DNA from: Brevibacillus agri
GTDB lineage: Bacteria > Bacillota > Bacilli > Brevibacillales > Brevibacillaceae
Direction of reading: 5' to 3'
Assembly: GCF_004117055.1 (NCBI RefSeq)
Contig: NZ_CP026363.1
Location: forward strand, 2,100,001-2,164,000
Length of the DNA stretch: 64,000 bases
This document shows, in pieces, positions 7,613 through 17,000 of the stretch. Each line of letters starts with the position of its first letter. Within the stretch, counting starts at the first letter, position 1. The notes below the pieces were generated by a model that was given only the letters and a program-made list of their open reading frames with translations, did not search any database and had not been told where the DNA came from. Made by a program: the position numbers and the translations under genes.

Positions 7613-8086
7613 GTGGCGGATCAAAAAAAGAAGAATCTGACCCCCGTGCAGCAAGAGTATCAGCAGTTGGCGATGCGCCATGAGCCTAAGCGTCCGCTCG
7701 TGCGCAACTTCATCCGCGCCTTTTTCGTGGGGGGCCTCATCTGCCTGATTGGCCAGGGGATTACAGAGCTGTTCATCCGATACTTTGACTTTACCGAGAA
7801 AACGGCCGGAAATCCGACAGTCGCTGTCCTGATCCTGCTTTCGGCGCTGCTCACAGGGCTGGGCGTCTACGACCGGATTGCGCAATGGGCGGGGGCGGGC
7901 ACGAGCGTTCCGGTGACCGGCTTTGCCAATTCGATCACCTCAGCCGCCATCGAGCACCGCAGCGAAGGACTGGTGCTGGGCGTCGGCGGCAATATGTTCA
8001 AGCTCGCTGGCTCCGTCATTGTGTTTGGTGTTGCTGCCGCATTCGTCATCGGTCTTTTAAAAAAGTTGTTTACGATGGGAGGGTGA
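7613..8086 (+). CDS. spoVAC: Stage V sporulation protein AC
   Basis: 157 aa with about four membrane segments after a charged N-terminus. It carries the family pattern VRNFIRAFFVGGLICLIGQ and VPVTGFANSITSAAIEHRSEG. SpoVAC sits in the spore inner membrane, behaves as a mechanosensitive channel and passes Ca2+-dipicolinic acid. It has a GTG start with GGAGTGAG upstream and precedes spoVAD and spoVAE in the same order as in B. subtilis. Confidence 0.95.
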   Translation: MADQKKKNLTPVQQEYQQLAMRHEPKRPLVRNFIRAFFVGGLICLIGQGITELFIRYFDFTEKTAGNPTVAVLILLSALLTGLGVYDRIAQWAGAGTSVPVTGFANSITSAAIEHRSEGLVLGVGGNMFKLAGSVIVFGVAAAFVIGLLKKLFTMGG

Positions 8087-8089
8087 CGC

Positions 8090-9094
8090 ATGCGCCAGGG
8101 CCATCAGTCGTGGGTGTTTCCCTCCAAGCCGGTTATTCTCGGCCACGCTGCCATCGGCGGGCCATTTGAAGCACAGGGGCCGTTGGCAGAGGATTTCGAT
8201 ACGCTGCACGGGGACTTGATGATCGGTCAGGAGAGCTGGGAAAAGGCGGAAAAGGTGCTGCTGGAGGAAGCGTGCTCGAAAGCCATCGAAAAAGCGGGGC
8301 TGGCGAAGGAGCAGATCAACTTTTTGCTCGCAGGCGATTTGATGAACCAGATCATTTCCGCCAGCTTTTCCGCCCGCACGCTGGCGATCCCGTTTCTCGG
8401 CATTTTCGGGGCGTGCTCGACCGCCATGGAAGGCTTGGCACTGGCTGCGCAGCTCGTGGACAGCCAGGCGGCGGACTGCGTGCTCGCGGCGACGTCCAGC
8501 CACAACGGGGCGGCAGAAAAGCAATACCGCTACCCGACAGAGTACGGCTCCCAGAAGCCGCCGACCGCCCAGTGGACGGTTACGGGAGCAGGAGCAGCGG
8601 TCGTCGGCAACAAAGGTAAAGGCTTGCGCATAGCAGGCGCCACGATTGGCCGAGTCGTGGACATGGGGATGACCGATCCGTTCAACATGGGGGCGGCGAT
8701 GGCTCCGGCTGCGCTGTCGACGATCGAAACGCATTTTCGCGACTTCCAGCTCCCGCACGACCACTACGACCTGGTGGTAACGGGAGACTTGGGGAAAGTG
8801 GGGCATGCGATTTTGTCGGAACTATTGCCTAAACATAACGTGATGGTGCCGCTGCAGCGCTACATTGATTGCGGGAAGCTCATCTATGGAGACAACCCGA
8901 ATGTCTGGTCCGGAGGGAGCGGCTGCGGCTGCGTTGCGACCGTTACATATGGCCACCTGCTGCGGAGGATGAGCGCAGGCGAATGGAAGCGGATGCTGGT
9001 GGTGGCGACAGGCGCGCTGCTATCGCCCATCTCGTATCAGCAAGGGGAGAGCATCCCTTGTGTCGCACACGCCGTGGCCATCGAGTCCGAGTGA
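8090..9094 (+). CDS. spoVAD: Stage V sporulation protein AD
   Basis: 334 aa, a thiolase/KASIII-like fold. It includes [21 protein letters not shown] with the family cysteine, [11 protein letters not shown] and a C-terminal [14 protein letters not shown]. SpoVAD is a peripheral inner-membrane protein that binds dipicolinic acid during its uptake into the forespore. The ribosome binding site (GGGAGGGTG) lies inside the end of spoVAC, with only a 3-nt gap between the genes. Confidence 0.95.
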   Translation: MRQGHQSWVFPSKPVILGHAAIGGPFEAQGPLAEDFDTLHGDLMIGQESWEKAEKVLLEEACSKAIEKAGLAKEQINFLLAGDLMNQIISASFSARTLAIPFLGIFGACSTAMEGLALAAQLVDSQAADCVLAATSSHNGAAEKQYRYPTEYGSQKPPTAQWTVTGAGAAVVGNKGKGLRIAGATIGRVVDMGMTDPFNMGAAMAPAALSTIETHFRDFQLPHDHYDLVVTGDLGKVGHAILSELLPKHNVMVPLQRYIDCGKLIYGDNPNVWSGGSGCGCVATVTYGHLLRRMSAGEWKRMLVVATGALLSPISYQQGESIPCVAHAVAIESE

Positions 9095-9110
9095 CCTGGA
9101 GAGTGATAGC

Positions 9111-9461
9111 ATGACGTTTTTATGGGCGTTTCTCGTAGGGGGAATCATTTGTGTGATCGGCCAGTTTCTCATGGATGTCGTCAAGCTGACACCGGCGCAT
9201 ACGATGTCATCTCTGGTGGTCGCCGGGGCGGTGCTGGACGGCTTCGGGCTGTATGAGCCGCTCGTCCAGTTTGCCGGGGCAGGCGCTACCGTTCCCATCA
9301 CCAGCTTCGGCAATGCCCTCGTCCACGGCGCGATGGCCGAAGCAGAGCAGCACGGGCTGATCGGCATTGTGACCGGCATTTTTGAAGTGACCAGCGCAGG
9401 CATATCGGCGGCGATCGTCTTTGGCTTTTTCATGGCCCTGATCTTCCGGCCAAAAGGCTAA
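9111..9461 (+). CDS. spoVAE: Stage V sporulation protein AE
   Basis: 116 aa, nearly all membrane-embedded, with three to four hydrophobic segments. The motifs [17 protein letters not shown] and [17 protein letters not shown] parallel those of SpoVAC. Together AC, AD and AE form the minimal dipicolinate transport set. ATG at 9111 fits the protein family better than upstream in-frame ATGs that overlap spoVAD. Confidence 0.93.
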   Translation: MTFLWAFLVGGIICVIGQFLMDVVKLTPAHTMSSLVVAGAVLDGFGLYEPLVQFAGAGATVPITSFGNALVHGAMAEAEQHGLIGIVTGIFEVTSAGISAAIVFGFFMALIFRPKG

Positions 9462-9562
9462 AAGAGGAAAAAGCGCGTCATATGTTACCTGTGCTGCCAA
9501 AATGCTTGAATTGAACCTACTTTCGCCAGCTAGTAGAATGGTGGCGTAAGGAGGGGATGTTC

Positions 9563-10210
9563 ATGTCATGGATGAAAAAAACATTGACGACCCTGCTCGC
9601 GGCGATGCTTGCCGTCGCGTTTGTTTGCCCTGCTGAATCTTTTGCTGCGCCGCTCTTGAAGCGAGGCAGCGAGAGCGGGGATGTGTGGGATTTGCAGTAT
9701 CGTCTGCAACTGTTGGGGTATTATACGGACCGGCTGGATGGCAGCTACGGAGCGAACACCGTCCAGGCAGTCAAAAAGTTTCAAAAAGCATACGGACTGC
9801 CAGTCGATGGCGTCGCTGGTACAAATACATGGCGGGCGTTAAAAAAAGTATCGGTCAATCGAAACGAGATGCAAATGCTCGCCCAGTTGGTCTATTCAGA
9901 AGCACGGGGAGAAAGCTTTACCGGGCAGGTGGCCGTCGCGGCGGTAGCCCTGAACCGTCTGAAGTCCAAAGACTTTCCGAACACGCTCAAGGGAGTCATT
10001 TTCGAGCCGTACGCGTTTACGGCGGTCATTGATGGACAGTACTGGTTGAGCCCCAACAAGACGGCCTACCGGGCCGCATGGGAAGCAGTAAGAGGCTGGG
10101 ACCCAACCAATGGTGCGCTCTATTACTTCAATCCATCGACCGCCACCTCCAAATGGATCTGGTCTCGTCCGCAAGTCGTGAAGATCGGCAAGCATATTTT
10201 CGCCAAATAA
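9563..10210 (+). CDS. SleB-type cell wall hydrolase with peptidoglycan-binding domain
   Basis: 215 aa. A signal peptide (about residues 1-30, cut after AESFA) is followed by a PG_binding_1 domain (about 32-95, GSESGDVWDLQYRLQLLGYY) and a Hydrolase_2/SleB domain (about 105-215, LAQLVYSEARGESFTGQVAV) with the catalytic Glu in SEARGES. SleB enzymes are lytic transglycosylases that cut spore cortex at germination. The domain order fits SleB, though the protein is shorter than the B. subtilis one and no ypeB follows. ATG 9563 has AAGGAGG 8 nt upstream; ATG 9557 is too close. Confidence 0.88.
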   Translation: MSWMKKTLTTLLAAMLAVAFVCPAESFAAPLLKRGSESGDVWDLQYRLQLLGYYTDRLDGSYGANTVQAVKKFQKAYGLPVDGVAGTNTWRALKKVSVNRNEMQMLAQLVYSEARGESFTGQVAVAAVALNRLKSKDFPNTLKGVIFEPYAFTAVIDGQYWLSPNKTAYRAAWEAVRGWDPTNGALYYFNPSTATSKWIWSRPQVVKIGKHIFAK

Positions 10211-10223
10211 CGCAGCGCGGAAC

Positions 10224-10272
10224 AAAAGGCTCTTGATTTTGGCGCACCATGCGCCGATCAGGGGCCTTTTTT
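10224..10272 (+). terminator. Terminator after the SleB-type gene
   Basis: AAAAGGCTCTTGAT pairs with ATCAGGGGCCTTTT around an inner GGCGC/GCGCC hairpin and ends in a T run. Confidence 0.8.
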
Positions 10273-10427
10273 CACGAAGGCAAACGGGTCCGGTGTACGG
10301 GGCTGCCCGGCCCAAAGCGCTATTTTTCTGTCCAAGCGGCCATTGGGAACAATTGTACATTGTGTTCCCGAAATGTTTCGATAAAATGAAACGAAAGGAT
10401 TGCAAATCGCTTTTTTGGAGGATGATG

Positions 10428-11399
10428 ATGAGGAAACAACTGATCCTGGCCTCGCTGGCAGCCTTGCTGGTCATCGGCACGCCAGTCGCAGAGGCAAAGA
10501 CAAACGAGACGAATGCGACACCTTATACAGACATTGCCGACCATTGGGCCAAAAAAGAAATTGAAAAACTTTACATAGCAGGGGCTGTTGGCAACGCCGA
10601 GTCGTTCCGCCCGGACGATCCTGTCACTCGCGGCGAGCTGGTGACGATGTTTGTGAAAGCAAAGGGCATTGCGCCGGGTACGACAAGTCAGTCGCCGTTT
10701 GCCGACATACCTGCAAGCAGTTGGATGGCTCCTTTTGCGGAAACAGCTTATCGGCTCGGGATCGTCCACGGAACGAAGCAAGGAAGCCAATTGTTTTTGC
10801 AGGCTGATGAGCTTGTCACCAGAGAAGAGCTTGTGTCCATTTTGATTCGCTCCAAGGGCGAAAGCGGTGCCGTCAACCAGGTGAAATGGTCGACGACGAT
10901 CCAGACACTGGCCAAGTATCCCGATGGGCAAAGCGTGGGCAAGAGCTACCAGCGGGCATTCGTTTACGCGCTGGAAAAAGGCTTGGTCAGCCCGTATGCA
11001 GACGGTACCTTGAAGCCGAAAAACGCGATGACGAGAGCGGAAGCAGCCACGTATGCGGCGCTGCACCTGGTCAAAAGCGAGGCCGCGAAAAGTTCGCAGC
11101 AGCTTTTTAACGGAACCGCTTACAAGCAAGCGCTGACCGTCCAGACGACCGCGTACAGCAATCCGAACCAGCCGATCCTCTCATACCTGGAGTATCCGCT
11201 GCGCGAGGGTGTCGTCGCTGTCGATCCGTCCGTCATTCCGCTGGGAAGCCATCTGTATATCGACGGCTACGGCTATGCGGTCGCGGCCGACATCGGCGGC
11301 GCAGTCAAACAGCGCCATGTCGACCTGTATTTGCCGACCTTGCAGCAAGCCCGCAGCTACGGCATGAAGCAAGGCGTGAAAGTGTACGTGCTGGATTAA
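10428..11399 (+). CDS. Secreted protein with S-layer homology repeats and a 3D domain
   Basis: 323 aa. A signal peptide ends near AEA (residue 20). Three SLH repeats follow, at about 30-75 (YTDIADHWAKKEIEKLY), 90-140 (FADIPASSWMAPFAETAY) and 160-215. The C-terminal 3D domain (about 230-323) has VVAVDPSVIPLGSHLYI and VAADIGGAVKQRHVDLYLP. 3D domains are the catalytic part of Sps/YocH/YabE-type lytic transglycosylases, and their conserved Asp residues are visible here. The SLH repeats should anchor it to pyruvylated cell wall polymer. Three tandem ATGs are in frame; 10428 is best spaced from GGAGG. Confidence 0.87.
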   Translation: MRKQLILASLAALLVIGTPVAEAKTNETNATPYTDIADHWAKKEIEKLYIAGAVGNAESFRPDDPVTRGELVTMFVKAKGIAPGTTSQSPFADIPASSWMAPFAETAYRLGIVHGTKQGSQLFLQADELVTREELVSILIRSKGESGAVNQVKWSTTIQTLAKYPDGQSVGKSYQRAFVYALEKGLVSPYADGTLKPKNAMTRAEAATYAALHLVKSEAAKSSQQLFNGTAYKQALTVQTTAYSNPNQPILSYLEYPLREGVVAVDPSVIPLGSHLYIDGYGYAVAADIGGAVKQRHVDLYLPTLQQARSYGMKQGVKVYVLD

Positions 11400-11465
11400 C
11401 GCGAAGTTTTCGAACATATTTCCTGCTCTTTCCACTGATACTAACGGTGGAAAGGGGGGATTTTT

Positions 11466-12131
11466 TTGTGGGGCTGGGTATTTGCCGGATTGTTTGCCTT
11501 GCTGGCGCTGCTTGCCGTCACGCCAGTGAAAATCACTTGTTACTACAGTCGAAAAGAGGAAGACGACCAGCTAGAAGTCGAGATTACGGTATGGCACGGC
11601 TTGTTTTCCCGAAAATACGAGATCCCGATGCTGCTGTTCAAGGTGTCTCCTGCCGGCCAGGAGTTGGTAGCGCAGGTGGACACGATCCAGCAAGGAAGCA
11701 AAATACAGGAGAAGGTCAAAGACTTTACCCGCAGGCAAGTGAAAGAGTTGTATCACAACTACCGGGAGCTTGTCGATCGGGTGCGGGATTTGTTGCCGCT
11801 CATCAAAGACTTGTGCAAGCAGATTCACTGCACCAAGCTGGAGTGGCATACGCTTTTGGGCACTGGGCAGGCGGCTGAGACCGGGGCACTGACCGGGATC
11901 ATCTGGGGCGTCAAAAGCGTGATTGTCGGCGTCCTGTCGCATTCCATCTCGCTGCGGGCGATGCCGGCGATGAGCGTCCAGCCAGTCTGGAACGCAGCCG
12001 TCATCCAGACGACGTTTCGCTGCGTCTTTCATTTTTATTTGGGTCATTTTCTTTTGTCCTTATTGAAAATTGCGCTGCGGATCAGAAGAAGCAACCAGCG
12101 CAAATGGCAAACGACGCCATCGCAGGCGTAA
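11466..12131 (+). CDS. ytfI: DUF2953 protein (YtfI-like)
   Basis: 221 aa with one N-terminal membrane segment and a hydrophobic patch near the C-terminus. It matches the DUF2953 family, as in B. subtilis YtfI, which is encoded directly before ytfJ as here. Its role is unknown but the conserved pairing points to sporulation. The TTG start is preceded by AAAGGGGGGA; a GTG two bases on is out of frame. Confidence 0.8.
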   Translation: MWGWVFAGLFALLALLAVTPVKITCYYSRKEEDDQLEVEITVWHGLFSRKYEIPMLLFKVSPAGQELVAQVDTIQQGSKIQEKVKDFTRRQVKELYHNYRELVDRVRDLLPLIKDLCKQIHCTKLEWHTLLGTGQAAETGALTGIIWGVKSVIVGVLSHSISLRAMPAMSVQPVWNAAVIQTTFRCVFHFYLGHFLLSLLKIALRIRRSNQRKWQTTPSQA

Positions 12132-12247
12132 AAAAGCAGAAGTCGGCTCATAGGTTCAGCATAATAACGAAAGCCAGCAGTACATGCTCTGAAATCGTTG
12201 GGGGAATGTTAACAGATGAGACATACAGGAAGGAGGAGCAGCTTATT

Positions 12248-12706
12248 ATGGCAGACCACCCCATTCAGGGCTTAATGCGTACAGCGATGGAAAACATCAA
12301 GCAAATGGTCGACGTCAACACGATCATTGGCGATCCGGTCGAGACACCTGACGGCAGCGTGATTCTCCCGATCTCCAAGGTAGGATTTGGCTTTGCGGCA
12401 GGGGGAAGCGAGTTTCAGTACGACCAGCATCACCAGGGAATCGCAGGCCACCCTTTTGGCGGCGGTAGCGGGGGCGGCGTCTCGATTACTCCGGTTGCCT
12501 TTTTAGTGGTCGGAAAACAAGGAATCCGCTCCATACCGCTTGAAAATACGACGCATCTGTACGACCGGATTCTCGATTCGGTCCCGCAGTTTGTGGACAA
12601 GATGCAGTCGCTGTTTAAAAAGCAGGAGGAACCACCTGTTCATACCCAGCCGGTAAGGGTGAGAGTAGACGAGCACGACTTGGAAGAGCTGATAGACCGG
12701 GGATAA
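12248..12706 (+). CDS. gerW: GerW-family sporulation protein YtfJ
   Basis: 152 aa with the family core TIIGDPVETPDGSVILPISKVGFGFAAGG, a Gly/His-rich centre (GHPFGGGSGGGVSITPVAFLV) and an acidic C-terminus. GerW/YtfJ is made in the forespore and is needed for efficient germination with L-alanine in B. subtilis. AAGGAGGAG lies about 9 nt before ATG 12248. Confidence 0.94.
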   Translation: MADHPIQGLMRTAMENIKQMVDVNTIIGDPVETPDGSVILPISKVGFGFAAGGSEFQYDQHHQGIAGHPFGGGSGGGVSITPVAFLVVGKQGIRSIPLENTTHLYDRILDSVPQFVDKMQSLFKKQEEPPVHTQPVRVRVDEHDLEELIDRG

Positions 12707-12775
12707 GAAAATAAAACAGGTATGCGGCCTATGGCCAGGGCATACCTGTTTTTTATTGGCGTGGCTCGCAAGCCT

Positions 12776-14026
12776 TTACCACAATTGATTGAAAAACAAG
12801 CCAGTTCGCGCGGCAAAGCGGAACTGCATGCCAGAGGCTGTCGTCTGCTCGTACGGATTGGCCGACGTCGCCGCTTCATACGAGCGGGAGAACGAGGCAA
12901 ACGGCTTGCTTTGCACCCGAATGACTTCCTCGCGAAAAGAGCGGGACAGGCCCGCCATTTCCTTGGCAAACCCGGAAAAGTTCGCGGACACCGCCGCACG
13001 CCAGGCCGACTCATCCAGGGCGATCTGCCCATCCGACTGTACGCGAAGCCCATAGTTGCCGAGCGTTCCGCCGGATGCTTGCGCCATCCGCGTGAACGTG
13101 TCGAGCTTTTGCGTCGCGAGTACAGGAGACTGCTCCGCCAAAAACGCATGCAGGCGGTTGTAGCCGTTGACCAGCGTGCGGGTGTGCCGCAGCAGTTGCT
13201 CCATGTCGGGCGAGATGGTGATGGCAATCTCGTTTTCCCCCGCTTGGCGCAAGGAAAGCTGCACCGCACCGTCCGAGAGCGTTACGCGATTGGACGGGCT
13301 TGTGTGCTGCACGCCATCCCACAAGTAGACAGCGTCTGATGCTTTCTGCGTGACGCGGTCCAGCCCAAGCGAGCGAACGGTATTTCCCGTCACATCCCGC
13401 AGTTCAAAAGCCGCGGCGGCTCCGCTCTGCCGCGACGATACCGTCAAGGCGATGGACTGGCCTTCGGAGACGATCCGGGCGTCGAGGCCAAGGGAACTGC
13501 CCCGCAGCGCTTCCGCAATGGAGCGGAGGCTGTCCGCGTGAGAGTCGCTGGCTTGCGAATCGTAGGAAAACAGCTCCTCTTGCTCGCCCATGCGCAGGAC
13601 AAATTGCTGCGGGCCTTCCAAGACGACGGTAGGAGCGTCGCCCGGCAACGCTTTGCTTGTATGGGACTGTCCGCTCGCCAGCGAGACGATGCGCAAACGG
13701 TGCGTGCCGCTCGCTGCTTGCGAATCTGCCTGGACGGCTGCCGCTTCGGGAGCAGAGGAGGCGACAGCTCGCTGGTTGATCGCGCTGTTTGGCCGAGACG
13801 GATCAAACTCGCGCGCAGCGTTGTCCAGGTCAGCAAAAAAGCGGTACAGGCGGGACAAGGAATCGGAGAGATCAGCCATCCACTGTTGCTGTCGGGTGTA
13901 GTATGGCTGCAGGCTATAGCCAAAAATCGGTTCGACAGGTGCGCCGAGCTTCGCCTGAACCATCTGGAAATGGTAGCGGCCGACTCGCTGGCTATACGGA
14001 ATATGGCTGACCCGATCCAATTTCAA
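12776..14026 (-). CDS. Orphan FliD-like (flagellar hook-associated protein 2) protein
   Basis: 416 aa. The centre and C-terminus look like FliD/HAP2: THRLRIVSLASGQSHTSKAL (about 106-125), a beta-rich region, then SDAVYLWDGVQHTSPSNRVTL (about 232), equivalent to the DAxxxxDGVxxxRxSN motif. The usual FliD N-terminal signature (GLASGIDTDSIV) is missing and replaced by a helical stretch. No flagellar gene is near. It could be a divergent filament cap paralogue or a protein recruited to another surface structure. No signal peptide is visible, as is usual for type III export. I am confident of the resemblance, not of the role. Confidence 0.65.
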   Translation of the reverse strand: MKLDRVSHIPYSQRVGRYHFQMVQAKLGAPVEPIFGYSLQPYYTRQQQWMADLSDSLSRLYRFFADLDNAAREFDPSRPNSAINQRAVASSAPEAAAVQADSQAASGTHRLRIVSLASGQSHTSKALPGDAPTVVLEGPQQFVLRMGEQEELFSYDSQASDSHADSLRSIAEALRGSSLGLDARIVSEGQSIALTVSSRQSGAAAAFELRDVTGNTVRSLGLDRVTQKASDAVYLWDGVQHTSPSNRVTLSDGAVQLSLRQAGENEIAITISPDMEQLLRHTRTLVNGYNRLHAFLAEQSPVLATQKLDTFTRMAQASGGTLGNYGLRVQSDGQIALDESAWRAAVSANFSGFAKEMAGLSRSFREEVIRVQSKPFASFSRSYEAATSANPYEQTTASGMQFRFAARTGLFFNQLW

Positions 14027-14099
14027 GTCGATCGCCTCCTTGCGAACAATTGGAATACGATGGAAATCATCGTCTGCTACTTTCCATTATAGACGATGC

Positions 14100-17000
14100 C
14101 TACTCCATTTCAATGAGCAGATCGCCAGTTTCGATCGCTTCGCCCGCTTTGACGTAAACGGCCTTGACTTTTCCGTCCTGCGGCGCCTGGATGGTCGTCT
14201 CCATCTTCATCGCTTCGCTGACGAGGAGGTGTTCGCCTTTGCGTACCTTGTCCCCTTCGGACACGAGCACTTTCAACACTTTGCCCGGCATCGAGGCGCC
14301 CAGGTGAGCGGAGTTTTGCGGATCAGCCTTGCGCCGGATCGTCTCCGAGACTTTGGCCGACTGGTCGCGGACGAAAATTTCCCGCGGCTGTCCGTTCAGC
14401 TCGAAGTAAATGATGCGGCGGCCGTCCGGATGCAGTTCGCCGACGGCAACCAGCTTGATAATCAACGTTTTCCCGCGCTCGATCGTAATCGCCGTCTCTT
14501 CGCCTGGACGCAGCCCGTAGAAGAACGTAGGGGTGTTCAGGACGGACAGGTCGCCGTATTCTTTCAGGCGCTGGTCATATTGCAGGTACACTTGCGGGTA
14601 CATGATGTACGACAGCACATCCAGCTCGCTCGGCTCGCGTCCGATTTTTTCCACCAGCTCAGCAGCGACCTCGTTAAAATCAATCGGCGCCAGCAGTTCG
14701 CCAGGGCGAGCGGTGAAAGCGTCGCGGCCTTTCAGCACGAGCTGTTGCAAACGTTTCGGGAAGCCGCCTGGCGGTTGGCCCAGGTAGCCTTGGAAAAACT
14801 GGATGACAGAGTCCGGGAAGTCGAGGCGTTCGCCTTTTTCCCAAATGTTTTCTTCGTTCAGGTTGTTTTGCACCATGAACAGGGCCAGGTCGCCGACGAC
14901 CTTGGAGGAAGGGGTGACCTTCACGATGTCGCCGCACATCTGGTTGACGACAGCGTACATGCGCTTCACCTCGTCCCAGCGTCCTTCCAGACCGACCGCT
15001 TTAGCCTGCTGTTCCAGGTTGGTGTACTGGCCGCCCGGCATTTCGTGGACGTACACTTCTGTGTTGCTGGCCTTCATGCCGCTCTCGAAGCCTTGGTAGT
15101 ACGGGCGGACGTCCTCCCAGTAATCGGACAGCTTGTTGAACGACTCAAGCGACAGGCCCGTATCGCGCTCGGTGTGGGCGAGGCTCGCGATCAAGCCGTT
15201 CAGGCTCGGTTGCGAGGTCAGGCCGGACATGGAGCTGACGCACGCGTCGACGATATCGACTCCTGCTTCGACTGCTTTGAGCAGCATCGCCGCGCCGTTG
15301 CCGGACGTATCGTGCGTGTGCAGGTGGATCGGAATGCCGATTTCCTGCTTCAAGGCGGAGACGAGCTCATAGGCAGCGTAAGGTTTTAAGAGGCCCGCCA
15401 TGTCTTTGATGGCGAGGATGTGCGCCCCGGCTTTTTCCAGCTCTTTTGCCAGGTTGACGTAGTAGGACAGGGTGTATTTCGTTTTGGTCGGGTCCAAAAT
15501 GTCGCCCGTGTAGCAAATCGCCGCTTCGGCCACTTTGCCTGTTTCGCGCACCGCATCAATCGCTGTCTGCATGCCCGGCAGCCAGTTCAGGCTGTCGAAG
15601 ATCCGGAAGACGTCGATGCCGTTTTCCGCAGAAGCTTTGACAAACGCCTGAATGACGTTGTCCGGGTAGTTCGTGTAGCCGACTGCGTTTGCCCCGCGCA
15701 AAAGCATCTGGAACAGGACGTTCGGGATGCGCTCGCGCAAAATTTGCAGCCGCTCCCACGGCGATTCCTGCAAGAAGCGCATGGACGTGTCAAACGTGGC
15801 ACCGCCCCACATCTCCAGGGAGAAAAGTCCCGCGCCGAGCTTGCCTGTCGCTTCGGCAATCGAGGCGAGGTCGTAGGTGCGCACGCGTGTGGCAAACAAA
15901 GACTGGTGGGCATCGCGGAATGTCGTGTCGGTCACGAGCACCTGCTTTTGCTCCTGAATCCAGCGGACGAGGCCAGCGGCGCCTTCCTTGTCCAAAATTT
16001 GCTTCGTGCCGTCCGGATACGGCTGGGCAAACGGCGTGCGCGGAATGCGCGGGGTGTCAAAGTGCGGCTTTTTGTCCGGCTTTGCCATGCCCGGATAGCC
16101 GTTGACAATCGTGTTGCCGATGTACGATAGTAGTTTCGAACCCCTGTCCTGACGACCGGGGAACACGAACAGCTCCGGCTTTGTATCAATGAAGGAGGTG
16201 TCGTAGTTCCCGCTGAGGAAATCAGGATGCGTCACGACGTTCTCCAGGAAAGGCAGGTTGGTTTTCACACCGCGGATGCGGAATTCGCGCAGCGTTCGAA
16301 GCATTTTGCGCGCGGCCTGGTCAAAGCTGGTTCCGTACGTGGAGATTTTGACCAAAAGCGAATCGTAAAACGGTGTGATGATCGCGCCGGGATAGCCGTT
16401 TCCGCCGTCGAGACGGACGCCGAAGCCACCGCCGGAGCGCCAGGCTGACAGGCGGCCAGCATCGGGCAGGAAGTTGTTTTCCGCATCTTCGGTCGTTACG
16501 CGACACTGGATCGCATAGCCGCTCATTTGAATCTGGGACTGCGAGGCGATCCCGATTTCCGGATCGGAGAGGGCGTGTCCTTCCGCGACGCGGATTTGCG
16601 ACTGCACGATGTCGATGCCGGTAATCAGCTCGGTAATCGTATGCTCCACCTGAATGCGCGGATTGACTTCAATGAAGTAAAAGCGCTTATCCGGCGTGAG
16701 CAAAAACTCGACCGTCCCCGCGTTGGAGTAGCCAGCTTTTTTCATGAGGGTGAGAGCGGCCTGGCAAATTTCTTCCCGCAGGTTGTCGTCAAGAGAAAGG
16801 CTTGGCGCCACTTCCACGACTTTTTGGTGGCGTCTTTGGACGGAGCAGTCGCGCTCGTACAAATGCACGATGTTGCCGTGGTTGTCGCCCAGTATTTGCA
16901 CTTCGATATGTTTGGGCTGTTCCAGATAGCGTTCCAAATACACTTTGGCGTTGCCAAACGATGAACGTGCTTCGGATCGGGCGCGATCAAGCGACTCCTG

